Origin: Propionibacteriaceae bacterium UBA6238
GTDB taxonomy: Bacteria > Actinomycetota > Actinomycetes > Propionibacteriales > Propionibacteriaceae
DNA: 17,026 bases
Assembly (NCBI GenBank): GCA_002441465.1
Contig: DJWE01000028.1
Coordinates: forward strand, 1 to 17,026
Direction: 5' to 3'
Numbering within the stretch: the first letter of the stretch is position 1; each line of letters begins with the position of its first letter. The notes under the pieces are model-generated. The model did no database searches. It worked only from the letters and a program-made list of their open reading frames with translations, and was not told the origin of the DNA. This document shows, piece by piece, positions 1 through 6,210 of this stretch. The position numbers and the translations under genes were made by a program.

Positions 1-754
1 AGACCGACCAGCGCTGCTTGGCGATGCCGCCCTCGTACATGAGGTCGACGATCAGCTTCAGCTCGTGGAGGCACTCGAAGTAGGCTACCTCGGGCTGGTA
101 GCCGGCCTCGGTGAGCACCTCGAACCCGGACTCGACCAGGGCGGACATGCCCCCGCACAAGACGGCCTGCTCACCGAACAGATCGGTCTCGGTCTCCTCG
201 GTGAAGGTGGTCTTGATACCGCCGGCCCGCAGGCCGCCGATCGCCTTGGCGTAGCTGAGCGCCAGCGGCCAGGCGTTGCCGGTCTCGTCCTTCTCCACGG
301 CCACAATCACCGGGACGCCGCGGCCCTCGGTGTACTCGCGCCGAACCAGGTGACCTGGGCCCTTCGGCGCGACCATGCACACGTCCACGCCGGCCGGCGG
401 CACGATGTAGCCGAACCGGATGTTGAATCCGTGCGCGAAGAACAGGGCGTCACCAGGCACCAGGTTGGGCTCGATCGCCTCCTTGTAGAGGTGCCGCTGC
501 ACCTGGTCGGGCGCCAGCACCATGATCAGGTCGGCCTCCTCGCAGGCCTGGGCAGGGGTGACCACCCGCAGCCCCTCAGCCTCGGCCTTGGCCCAACTCT
601 TCGAGCCCTCCCGCAGGCCGACGCGGACGTCGACGCCGGAGTCCCGCAGCGACAGCGCGTGCGCATGGCCCTGGCTGCCGTAGCCGATCACGGCGACGTT
701 GCGTCCCTGGATCACCGAGAGATCAGCGTCGTCGTCGTAGAACATCTGTGCCAT
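1..754 (-). CDS. ilvC: Ketol-acid reductoisomerase (partial, C-terminus beyond window)
   Basis: Second step of branched-chain amino acid synthesis: NADPH-dependent isomerisation and reduction of acetolactate or acetohydroxybutyrate in the cytoplasm. 251 residues of a family of roughly 330-340 are present, and the gene runs off the left edge. Visible features: a Rossmann GYGSQG motif at residues 24-29; a cofactor loop LREGSKSW (about 47-54), whose serines fit NADPH use by class I enzymes; and metal ligands D191 and E195 in DLFGEQ, with E227 and E231 in the YFECLHE segment of the C-terminal helical domain. The ATG at 754 gives the family N-terminus MAQMFYDDDADL and is preceded by a GAGGAAG-type ribosome site. 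The gene lies 18 nt after ilvN, so it is probably the third gene of one ilvBNC transcript. Identity is very secure; only the missing end is unknown. Confidence 0.97.
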   Translation of the reverse strand, partial: MAQMFYDDDADLSVIQGRNVAVIGYGSQGHAHALSLRDSGVDVRVGLREGSKSWAKAEAEGLRVVTPAQACEEADLIMVLAPDQVQRHLYKEAIEPNLVPGDALFFAHGFNIRFGYIVPPAGVDVCMVAPKGPGHLVRREYTEGRGVPVIVAVEKDETGNAWPLALSYAKAIGGLRAGGIKTTFTEETETDLFGEQAVLCGGMSALVESGFEVLTEAGYQPEVAYFECLHELKLIVDLMYEGGIAKQRWSV

Positions 755-772
755 CTGGATGTGCTTCCTCAC

Positions 773-1315
773 TTAATTGGCCAGCCGAGCGGCCGGACGG
801 GTCTTCTCGATCTTGGCACGATCGGACAGGGATCTGCTGCCCCTGGCCAGTGCCACCAGCCCCGACTGCACCAGTTCGCGCACGCCGTAGGGCTTCAGCA
901 TCTCCAGCAAGGCCTCCAGCTTGTCGGGCGAGCCGGTGGCCTCGATGGTCATGGAATCGTTGTGGACGTCCACGGTCTTGCCGCGGAACAGCTGCACGAT
1001 CTCGATGATCTGACTCCGTGTGGCAGGGTCTGCCTTCACCTTGATCAGGACGAGTTCGCGACGCACCGCCTGGGCGTCCTCGAGCTCGACGATCTTGAGC
1101 ACCTCGATCAGCTTGTTCAACTGCTTCACGATCTGTTCCAGCACCAGCTGGCTGTCCACCGAGACCTGCACGGTGATCCGGGAGAAGTCCTCGTTCTCGG
1201 TCGGGCCCACGGCGAGTGACTCGATGTTGTACCCGCGCCGGGCGAACAGCCCGGCGATCCGGGCAAGCACGCCGGGCTTGTTCTCCACCAGCACGCTGAG
1301 GGTGTGCGTGTTCAC
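773..1315 (-). CDS. ilvN: Acetolactate synthase small (regulatory) subunit
   Basis: Regulatory subunit of acetohydroxyacid synthase. It activates the IlvB catalytic subunit and carries feedback inhibition, classically by valine. 180 residues. The N-terminal ACT domain is clear (about residues 1-80: HTLSVLVENKPGVLARIAGLF, then RRGYNIESLAVGPTE), followed by the C-terminal domain with the RELVLIKV and VHNDSMTIEATG segments. The GTG at 1315 is chosen because the ACT domain begins immediately (VNTHTLSVLVENKPG) and the start overlaps the ilvB stop in a GTGA junction, a usual sign of translational coupling that keeps subunit levels matched. The last 20 or so residues (RSLSDRAKIEKTRPAARLAN) are a basic tail beyond the usual core. 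A reading frame can be extended upstream, but it only shadows ilvB. Confidence 0.96.
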   Translation of the reverse strand: MNTHTLSVLVENKPGVLARIAGLFARRGYNIESLAVGPTENEDFSRITVQVSVDSQLVLEQIVKQLNKLIEVLKIVELEDAQAVRRELVLIKVKADPATRSQIIEIVQLFRGKTVDVHNDSMTIEATGSPDKLEALLEMLKPYGVRELVQSGLVALARGSRSLSDRAKIEKTRPAARLAN

Positions 1316-3054
1316 AGGATCTCTCCCTCCCAGTCGGGAGCCAGGTCCCGAGCGATCTTGATGTCGTCGTTGCTGGTGCCGGCCGCGACCATCGGCCACA
1401 CCATGGCGTCCTTGTGCACCACGAACTCGACCACCACGGGACGGTCGTTGATGGCCATCGCCTCGTTGATCACGCGATCCACGTCCTCGGGCGTCTCGGC
1501 CCGCAACCCGACCGCGCCCATCGCCTCGGCCAGCTTCGGGAAGTCCGGCACCAAGTGGGTCTTCAGATTGGTGTTGGAGTAGCGCTCGCCGTAGAACAGC
1601 GTCTGCCACTGGCGCACCATGCCGAGACTGCGGTTGTTGATCACCGCGATCTTGATCGGGATGTCGTTCAGCGCGCAGGTGACCAACTCCTGGTTGGTCA
1701 TCTGGAAGCACCCGTCGCCGTCGATCCCCCAGACCACCGCACCTGGGCGCCCGACCTGAGCGCCCATCGCTGCCGGGACGCAGTAGCCCATCGTCCCGGC
1801 CCCGCCGGAGTTCAGCCAGCGCCCCGGACGCTCGTGCGGCAGCAGGTGCGCGGACCACATCTGGTGCTGACCCACGCCGGTGACGTAGATGGCGTCCGGA
1901 CCGGCGATCTCCCCGATCCGTTTGATCACGTACTCGGGGCTGAGCAGATCGTCCTGCAACGGCTGCGGGTCGAAGGAGTACTTGGCTTTCAACCCCGTCA
2001 GGTAACGCACCCATTCGCCGTAGTCGGGCAGGTCCGCGGCACGCAGCAGGCTGTTCAGCTCTGCGATCACCTCGGCGAGGTGTCCGACGATCGGCACATC
2101 CGCGACCCGGTTTTTGGAGATCTCCGCCGGATCGATGTCGGCGTGGATCACCTTCGCCTCGGGAGCGAAGGAGTCCAGCCGACCGGTGACCCGGTCGTCG
2201 AACCGCGCGCCGAGCGTGATCAGCAGGTCGGAACGTTGCAGTGCCCCCACAGCCGCCACCGTGCCGTGCATACCCGGCATGCCCAGATTCAGCTCGTGGC
2301 TGTCCGGGAACGCGCCACGCGCCATCAGCGTGGTCACCACCGGGATCCGCGTGATCCGGACGAGTTCGGCGAGCGCATCGTAAGCCTGCGCCTTCACCAC
2401 ACCGCCGCCCACGTACAGCACCGGACGCTTGGCCTCGCCGATCAGCCGCGCCGCCTCGCGCAGCTGCTTGCTGTGCGGCTTGGCGACCGGATGGTAGCCG
2501 GGAAGGTCGAGCTCCTCGGGCCAGTGGAACTCCGTCGTCGACTGCAGCGCGTCCTTGGCGATGTCCACCAGCACCGGGCCGGGCCGGCCGGTCGCCGCGA
2601 GATGGAAGGCCGCAGCGATGGCGTGCGGGATTTCCGCGGCATCAGTGACCAGGAAGCTGTGCTTGGTGATCGGGAAGGTGATGCCGCGGATGTCAGCCTC
2701 CTGGAAGGCGTCGGTTCCGATCGCCGCGCTCACCACCTGGCCCGTGATCGCCACGATCGGGACGGAGTCCATGTAGGCGTCCGCGATCGCGGTGACCAGG
2801 TTCGTCGCGCCCGGCCCGGAGGTGGCGATGCACACGCCGACCCGTCCGGTGACCATCGCGTAGCCTTCGGCGGCGTGACCGGCACCCTGCTCGTGGCGGA
2901 CCAGGATGTGCCGGACCTTCGAGTCGTACAGCGGGTCGTAGGCGGGCAGGATCGCGCCGCCGGGGATGCCGAAGACGACATCGACGCCGACCCGCTCCAG
3001 TGACTCCACCAGCGCTTGGGCCCCGGTCAGGATTGTCGGTGACTCCCCGGGCAT
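1312..3054 (-). CDS. ilvB: Acetolactate synthase large (catalytic) subunit
   Basis: Thiamine-diphosphate and FAD dependent enzyme that condenses two pyruvates, or pyruvate and 2-ketobutyrate, at the first common step of Val/Leu/Ile synthesis. 580 residues, full length for the family. Domains in order: N-terminal TPP (PYR) domain with catalytic glutamate E55 in RHEQGAGHAAEGYA; central FAD-type domain (about 195-335) with LGARFDDRVTG at 281-291; and C-terminal TPP-binding domain with GDG at 446-448 and N454 completing the metal motif. W483 in MVRQWQTLFYGERYS matches the tryptophan known as a herbicide-contact residue in plant enzymes. The ATG at 3054 follows a purine-rich GAAGAGAGG site. The gene is first in ilvBNC and sits behind an attenuator-like leader (3094-3192). 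The biosynthetic rather than catabolic form is supported by the adjacent ilvN. Confidence 0.98.
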   Translation of the reverse strand: MPGESPTILTGAQALVESLERVGVDVVFGIPGGAILPAYDPLYDSKVRHILVRHEQGAGHAAEGYAMVTGRVGVCIATSGPGATNLVTAIADAYMDSVPIVAITGQVVSAAIGTDAFQEADIRGITFPITKHSFLVTDAAEIPHAIAAAFHLAATGRPGPVLVDIAKDALQSTTEFHWPEELDLPGYHPVAKPHSKQLREAARLIGEAKRPVLYVGGGVVKAQAYDALAELVRITRIPVVTTLMARGAFPDSHELNLGMPGMHGTVAAVGALQRSDLLITLGARFDDRVTGRLDSFAPEAKVIHADIDPAEISKNRVADVPIVGHLAEVIAELNSLLRAADLPDYGEWVRYLTGLKAKYSFDPQPLQDDLLSPEYVIKRIGEIAGPDAIYVTGVGQHQMWSAHLLPHERPGRWLNSGGAGTMGYCVPAAMGAQVGRPGAVVWGIDGDGCFQMTNQELVTCALNDIPIKIAVINNRSLGMVRQWQTLFYGERYSNTNLKTHLVPDFPKLAEAMGAVGLRAETPEDVDRVINEAMAINDRPVVVEFVVHKDAMVWPMVAAGTSNDDIKIARDLAPDWEGEIL

Positions 3055-3093
3055 CTCTACCTCTCTTCGTTGACGTCGGCTGTACGGATGCAG

Positions 3094-3125
3094 AAAAAAA
3101 CCCCCGCTGCTAGCGCAGGCGAGGG
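3094..3125 (-). terminator. Intrinsic terminator of the ilv attenuator
   Basis: Read on the minus strand, CCCTCG-C-CTGC, loop GCTA, GCAG-CGGGGG forms a 10-bp stem (one bulged C, one G-U pair), followed directly by seven T residues. This is a textbook factor-independent terminator. It lies 40 nt before the ilvB start and after the leader peptide frame, so termination here would prevent ilvBNC expression. It is the only strong U-tract hairpin I found in the window. Confidence 0.88.
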
Positions 3126-3164
3126 AGCGTGTCGGTGATCGAGCCGTGACTCAGCCGACACGCT
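3126..3164 (-). promoter_or_regulatory. Attenuator upstream hairpin (perfect 10-bp stem)
   Basis: On the minus strand AGCGTGTCGG (3164-3155) and CCGACACGCT (3135-3126) are perfect complements with a 19-nt loop. The 5' arm is inside the last codons of the leader peptide and the 3' arm abuts the terminator stem. A competing pairing is visible: GGCTGAG (3156-3150) with CTCGCC in the terminator 5' arm (3123-3118), six pairs with one bulge. That pairing would disrupt both hairpins, as an antiterminator should. The competing fold is a hand-made proposal; no energy was calculated. Confidence 0.7.
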
Positions 3165-3192
3165 GGCTAACTACGAGAAGGGATTTCTGCAC
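3151..3192 (-). CDS. ilvBNC leader peptide (MQKSLLVVSQRVG)
   Basis: A 13-codon frame starting GTG and ending TGA, in the leader between the ilv promoter and the terminator. It encodes M-Q-K-S-L-L-V-V-S-Q-R-V-G: two Leu then two Val in a row, plus a later Val, which are products of this pathway. Its stop lies inside the region that forms the attenuator hairpins. Known parallel: the Corynebacterium glutamicum ilvBNC operon is controlled by attenuation with a leader peptide reported to be made without a ribosome binding site. Here too no Shine-Dalgarno is seen before the GTG, and the distance from the -35 element puts the transcription start at about the GTG itself. Scarce charged tRNA-Leu or tRNA-Val would stall ribosomes at codons 5-8. 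Translation is inferred. Confidence 0.75.
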   Translation of the reverse strand: MQKSLLVVSQRVG

Positions 3193-3198
3193 GGAGCT

Positions 3199-3228
3199 AG
3201 CCTGACCGCCCAGCCCCGGCAATGTCAA
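3199..3228 (-). promoter_or_regulatory. Putative ilvBNC promoter
   Basis: A perfect TTGACA -35 hexamer at 3228-3223 on the minus strand is followed, after 18 nt, by CAGGCT (3204-3199), a poor -10 that keeps only the A at position 2 and T at position 6. The -35 match and position are good, and the -10 choice is uncertain. Transcription would begin about at 3192, the GTG of the leader peptide. Confidence 0.5.
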
Positions 3229-3402
3229 CACATGGTCTCGCCATTTCACATGCTGAGCCGTCCGTGTCGCCGCGGCGGCCAAGGCTCAACCCGCCCCTTC
3301 GACTTCGGCCCCAATTCTGAAGGATTCTCAGCCTTGGGGTGGCCGTCGGGCCTGCTACTGGGTGACGATGAGGACCAGCTCGCAGATCGAAGGGACCCCC
3401 CG
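3229..3402. other. Intergenic region between ilv promoter and the SpoIID-domain gene
   Basis: This is the plus-strand upstream region of the secreted protein gene. An ATG at 3232 is in frame with that gene, but the 57 residues it would add (MVSPFHMLSRPC onward) look like translated non-coding DNA and would put the signal peptide in the middle of the protein. I saw no convincing promoter pair on the plus strand; a TTGGGG / TACTGG pair at 16-nt spacing near 3335-3360 is too weak to call. An AAGGGA ribosome site lies at 3390-3395. Confidence 0.5.
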
Positions 3403-4917
3403 ATGTTGACCAACGCTGCGCCAGTCACGTTTGCGCGCGCTGCCGTCGCCACGGCCGCCGCCGCAGCTCTGCTCTCGAGCCTGGGGGGATCCACCATCCC
3501 GGCCCGGGCGGACTCCGCAGTCGCTCCGGCCAGTGGCGCGGTCACGATCAGCGGCGCTGGCTGGGGCCACGGCAAGGGCATGTCCCAGTGGGGCGCCTAC
3601 GGCGCGGCCAGCAAGGGGTTGGACTACAAGGAGATCGTCAGCTTCTACTACCCCGGCACCAAGCTGGCCAGCCTCGACGACGGCAATCGAGTGCGCGTGT
3701 GGATCACCAGCGACAACGACAACGCCCTGCACTTCCGTCCGGTGAAGGGACTTGTCATCAAGGCTGGAGGGCAGACGCTCACCCTCCCCTACGGCTCCAC
3801 GTACACGAAATGGCGGATCAGCAAGAAGTCGAGCGGCCGGGTGCTCTACTACCGCAACGCATCCGGCGCCTATGTGAAGTACGCCACGAAGCTCGACCCG
3901 AAGAGGATCTGGTTCGTGTCGAATCCGAAGACCGGCACCGTGCGACTGGCGTTGCCCGGCGCCACCCGAACCTACCGTGGTCGGCTGGCGGCTCGGATCT
4001 CCGGCAGCACGATGAAGACGGTCAACTATGTGTCGATGGAGAGCTACCTCCGCTCCGTCGTGCCCTCGGAGATGCCCGGCAGCTGGGCCATCGAGGCGCT
4101 GAAGGCCCAGTCGGTTGCGGCGCGTACCTACGCGGCCAAGCTCCGCTCCACCGCAGGATCCATCTACGACCTCTGCGACACCTCCGCCTGCCAGGTCTAC
4201 AAGGGCATCTCCACCGAGTACTCCAACTCTGACAAGGCGGTCAGTGGCACCGAGAACAAGGTCGTCGAGTACAAGGGCGCCCTGGCTCTGACCATGTTCT
4301 CCGCGTCCAACGGCGGCTGGTCGGCGTCCGGCGGTTCCGACTACCCCTACCTGAAGGCCCAGAAGGATCCCTATGACGGGGTCAAGCGGGACCAGTCCTG
4401 GTCGGTGACGCTCAGTTCGTCCAAGATCCAGAAGGCCTATTCCAGCATCGGCACGCTGAAGACCGTTCAGGTCACCAGCCGTGACGGCGACGGCACCTAC
4501 GGCGGGCGTGTGGAGAAGATCAAGGTCACCGGTTCCAAGGGCTCGGTGAGCGTGACCGGCGGATCCTTCAAGAGCACCTTCGGTCTCAAGGAGCGTCTGT
4601 TCACCGTGCTCGGCGGAGGCTCGTCCGCGACGGCTACCTCGACCAGCACGGCAACGGCGACCGCCACCAGCACCGCGACCGCTTCACCGACCGCGACAGC
4701 CACCGCCACGGCGACCAGCACCACCGCCGACCCGTCGGGCACCTCTCTCACCGGCGCAGTGCTGAAGGCGTACAACGCGCTCAGCGAGGCGGACGCGACC
4801 ACACTCGGCGCGCCCAAGTCCGCAGTGATCACCACCTCGAGCGGCACCTACGCGGACTTCGCCCTCGGCCGAATCACCTGCCCGACCGGCAAGGCGTGCG
4901 TGGTCAGCTTCGGCTGA
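3403..4917 (+). CDS. Secreted SpoIID/LytB-domain cell-wall protein
   Basis: 504 residues, predicted exported. Residues 1-36 form a signal peptide (alanine-rich core, cleavage likely after A34-R-A36). The SpoIID/LytB domain spans about 46-400: WGHGKGMSQWGAYG at 54-67, VNYVSMESYLRSVVPSEMP at 208-225 with E223 at the position of the catalytic glutamate of SpoIID lytic transglycosylases, then AARTYA and SNGGWSASGG. A Thr/Ala/Ser linker follows (about 408-447). The short C-terminal unit (about 468-490, LGAPKS...GTYADFALGRI) resembles one LGFP cell-wall repeat and ends with C493 and C499; C258 and C263 could form another disulfide. The ATG at 3403 is chosen because AAGGGA lies 7 nt upstream and the signal peptide then begins the protein. 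Family members act on peptidoglycan, in spore engulfment in Bacillus; here a wall-remodelling role is inferred and the substrate is unknown. It stands alone on the plus strand. Confidence 0.88.
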   Translation: MLTNAAPVTFARAAVATAAAAALLSSLGGSTIPARADSAVAPASGAVTISGAGWGHGKGMSQWGAYGAASKGLDYKEIVSFYYPGTKLASLDDGNRVRVWITSDNDNALHFRPVKGLVIKAGGQTLTLPYGSTYTKWRISKKSSGRVLYYRNASGAYVKYATKLDPKRIWFVSNPKTGTVRLALPGATRTYRGRLAARISGSTMKTVNYVSMESYLRSVVPSEMPGSWAIEALKAQSVAARTYAAKLRSTAGSIYDLCDTSACQVYKGISTEYSNSDKAVSGTENKVVEYKGALALTMFSASNGGWSASGGSDYPYLKAQKDPYDGVKRDQSWSVTLSSSKIQKAYSSIGTLKTVQVTSRDGDGTYGGRVEKIKVTGSKGSVSVTGGSFKSTFGLKERLFTVLGGGSSATATSTSTATATATSTATASPTATATATATSTTADPSGTSLTGAVLKAYNALSEADATTLGAPKSAVITTSSGTYADFALGRITCPTGKACVVSFG

Positions 4918-4941
4918 GCATCCAGCGGACGCTCCGCGCGA

Positions 4942-5346
4942 TCAGTCTCCGTCGGCCGTGATCTGGCGGTACACCCGGTCGAGGTCGATCCCCTGCTCCC
5001 TCACCATCAGTTCGCGCAGACCCGGCCGGTGCGCGTAGCGCGGTACCAGGTGCACGTGCAGGTGGAAGACCTCCTGGCCGGCGGCGACGCCGGTGCTGTG
5101 CAGCAGGTTCAGCCCGTCCGCAGCCAGCCGATCCATCAGAAGCCGGCTCACCGCGCTGATCGCGGGCGCAATTTCGGTGAACGCCTCCGGCTCGCCGAGC
5201 AGGTCGTCCACGTGACGTCGCGGGATCACCAGGGTGTGCCCGACGTGCCAGGGGTTGATGTCGAGGAACGCGACCGCGTGCTCGTCGGCGTAGATCTGCT
5301 TGGACGGGATCTCCCCGGCGACGATGCGGCAGAACAGGCAATCCAT
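4942..5346 (-). CDS. HIT-family nucleotide-binding protein
   Basis: 134 residues, the usual length of a single-domain HIT hydrolase of the Hint group. The histidine triad is H95-L-H97-V-H99-L-V, with H97 the expected nucleophile. The N-terminal CLFC (C3, C6), together with histidines such as H45 and H95, fits the zinc site of Hint proteins. GEIPSK and INPWHVGHTLVIPRRH are also family segments. Relatives hydrolyse purine nucleoside phosphoramidates and AMP-lysine, but the physiological substrate is usually unknown. The start lies 4 nt after the hisF stop, so the two are probably co-transcribed. Its 3' end faces the SpoIID-domain gene with 24 bp between; that gap has only a 5-bp hairpin without a T-run. 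Confidence 0.93.
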   Translation of the reverse strand: MDCLFCRIVAGEIPSKQIYADEHAVAFLDINPWHVGHTLVIPRRHVDDLLGEPEAFTEIAPAISAVSRLLMDRLAADGLNLLHSTGVAAGQEVFHLHVHLVPRYAHRPGLRELMVREQGIDLDRVYRQITADGD

Positions 5347-5350
5347 ACGA

Positions 5351-6112
5351 TCAGCGTACGGGGAATCCCGCCTCGGAGAGGCCCTGCTTGACCTCGGCGA
5401 TGCTCAGCGTGCCGTAGTGGAAGACGCTCGCGGCCAGCACCGCGTCCGCTCCGGCCTGCGCGGCCTCGACGAAGTGCTGCACCGTCCCGGCACCGCCGGA
5501 GGCGATTACCGGCACGTCCACGACCTCCTTCACCGCAGCGATCATGTCCACGTCGAAGCCGTCGGTCGTCCCGTCGGCGTCCATCGAGTTCAGCAAGATC
5601 TCGCCGGCACCCCGCTCGACCGCCTCCTTCGCCCAGGCGATCGCATCCAGGCCGGCGGCCCTACGTCCCCCGTGGGTGGTCACACCGAAACCGGACGGCC
5701 GGCCCGCCTCGCGCCGGGCGTCCAGCGAGAGCACCAACACCTGGTTGCCGAACCGCTGGGCGATCTCGCCGATCGCCGCCGGGCGCTCGATCGCACCGGT
5801 GTTGATGCCGATCTTGTCCGCACCGCTGCGCAGCAGCCGGTCGACGTCCTCCACGCCGCGCACCCCGCCGCCCACGGCGAGGGGGATGAACACGGTCTCC
5901 GCGGTGCGCCGGACCATGTCGTAGGTCGTCGCGCGTCCCTGAGCGGACGCGGAGATGTCCAAGAAGACCAGTTCGTCCGCACCCTGCTCGCCGTAGGTGG
6001 CGGCCAACTCGACCGGGTCGCCGGCGTCCCGCAGGTTGAGGAAGTTGACCCCCTTCACCACCCTGCCATCGTGCACGTCGAGGCAGGGAATGACCCGGAT
6101 GGCGAGCGTCAT
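5351..6112 (-). CDS. hisF: Imidazole glycerol phosphate synthase, cyclase subunit
   Basis: Cyclase half of IGP synthase in histidine synthesis. It uses ammonia from HisH to convert PRFAR to imidazole glycerol phosphate and AICAR. 253 residues from the ATG at 6112. A half-barrel pattern typical of HisF is visible: IPCLDV near the N-terminus with D12 as the first catalytic aspartate, KGVNF, LVFLDISAS, PLAVGGGVR, VLSLDARR with D132 as the second, and VIASGGAGT plus LAASVFHYG as phosphate-binding loops. A GTG two codons upstream (6118) is possible. I prefer the ATG because a TAGCCT -10-like element ends immediately before that GTG, which would then lie at or upstream of the transcription start. 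No hisH, hisA or hisI is adjacent. HIT follows at 4 nt. Confidence 0.96.
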   Translation of the reverse strand: MTLAIRVIPCLDVHDGRVVKGVNFLNLRDAGDPVELAATYGEQGADELVFLDISASAQGRATTYDMVRRTAETVFIPLAVGGGVRGVEDVDRLLRSGADKIGINTGAIERPAAIGEIAQRFGNQVLVLSLDARREAGRPSGFGVTTHGGRRAAGLDAIAWAKEAVERGAGEILLNSMDADGTTDGFDVDMIAAVKEVVDVPVIASGGAGTVQHFVEAAQAGADAVLAASVFHYGTLSIAEVKQGLSEAGFPVR

Positions 6113-6118
6113 GGGCAC

Positions 6119-6124
6119 AGGCTA
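6119..6124 (-). promoter_or_regulatory. Putative -10 element of a leaderless hisF transcript
   Basis: TAGCCT (pattern TAnnnT) on the minus strand ends 6 nt before the hisF ATG at 6112. Transcription would begin at about the A of the ATG. No -35 match and no Shine-Dalgarno are visible, which is common for leaderless actinobacterial promoters. It lies in the 98-nt gap after helY; the rest of that gap shows no U-tract terminator. Confidence 0.5.
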
Positions 6125-6210
6125 TCGCCCGCAAATGCCCTGCCCTCGGTTCGGCGCTCACGCGCGGACAGCCTCCGGCCGACCCATCAGGGGCGATCGA
6201 GCGGACGGGC

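Noticed and set aside
65..1219. 384-codon open frame on the plus strand opposite ilvC/ilvN
   Set aside because: It is antisense to two unmistakable genes, and its His/Leu/Asp-rich product has no domain features; long antisense frames are expected in GC-rich DNA.
1414..3003. 529-codon open frame on the plus strand opposite ilvB
   Set aside because: Composition (Arg/His/Asp/Val-rich) mirrors ilvB codon positions; no recognisable motif, and ilvB is certain.
3232..3402. Upstream ATG extending the SpoIID-domain protein by 57 residues
   Set aside because: It would bury the signal peptide, and the extension looks non-coding; the ATG at 3403 has a proper ribosome site.
4618..4733. Repetitive ACC/GCG-rich stretch considered as a tandem DNA repeat
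   Set aside because: It is explained by codons of a Thr/Ala/Ser linker; no exact repeat unit is maintained.
4925..4937. GCGGA-CGC-TCCGC hairpin between the convergent SpoIID-domain and HIT genes
   Set aside because: Only 5 bp with a 3-nt loop and no T-run; too weak to call a bidirectional terminator.
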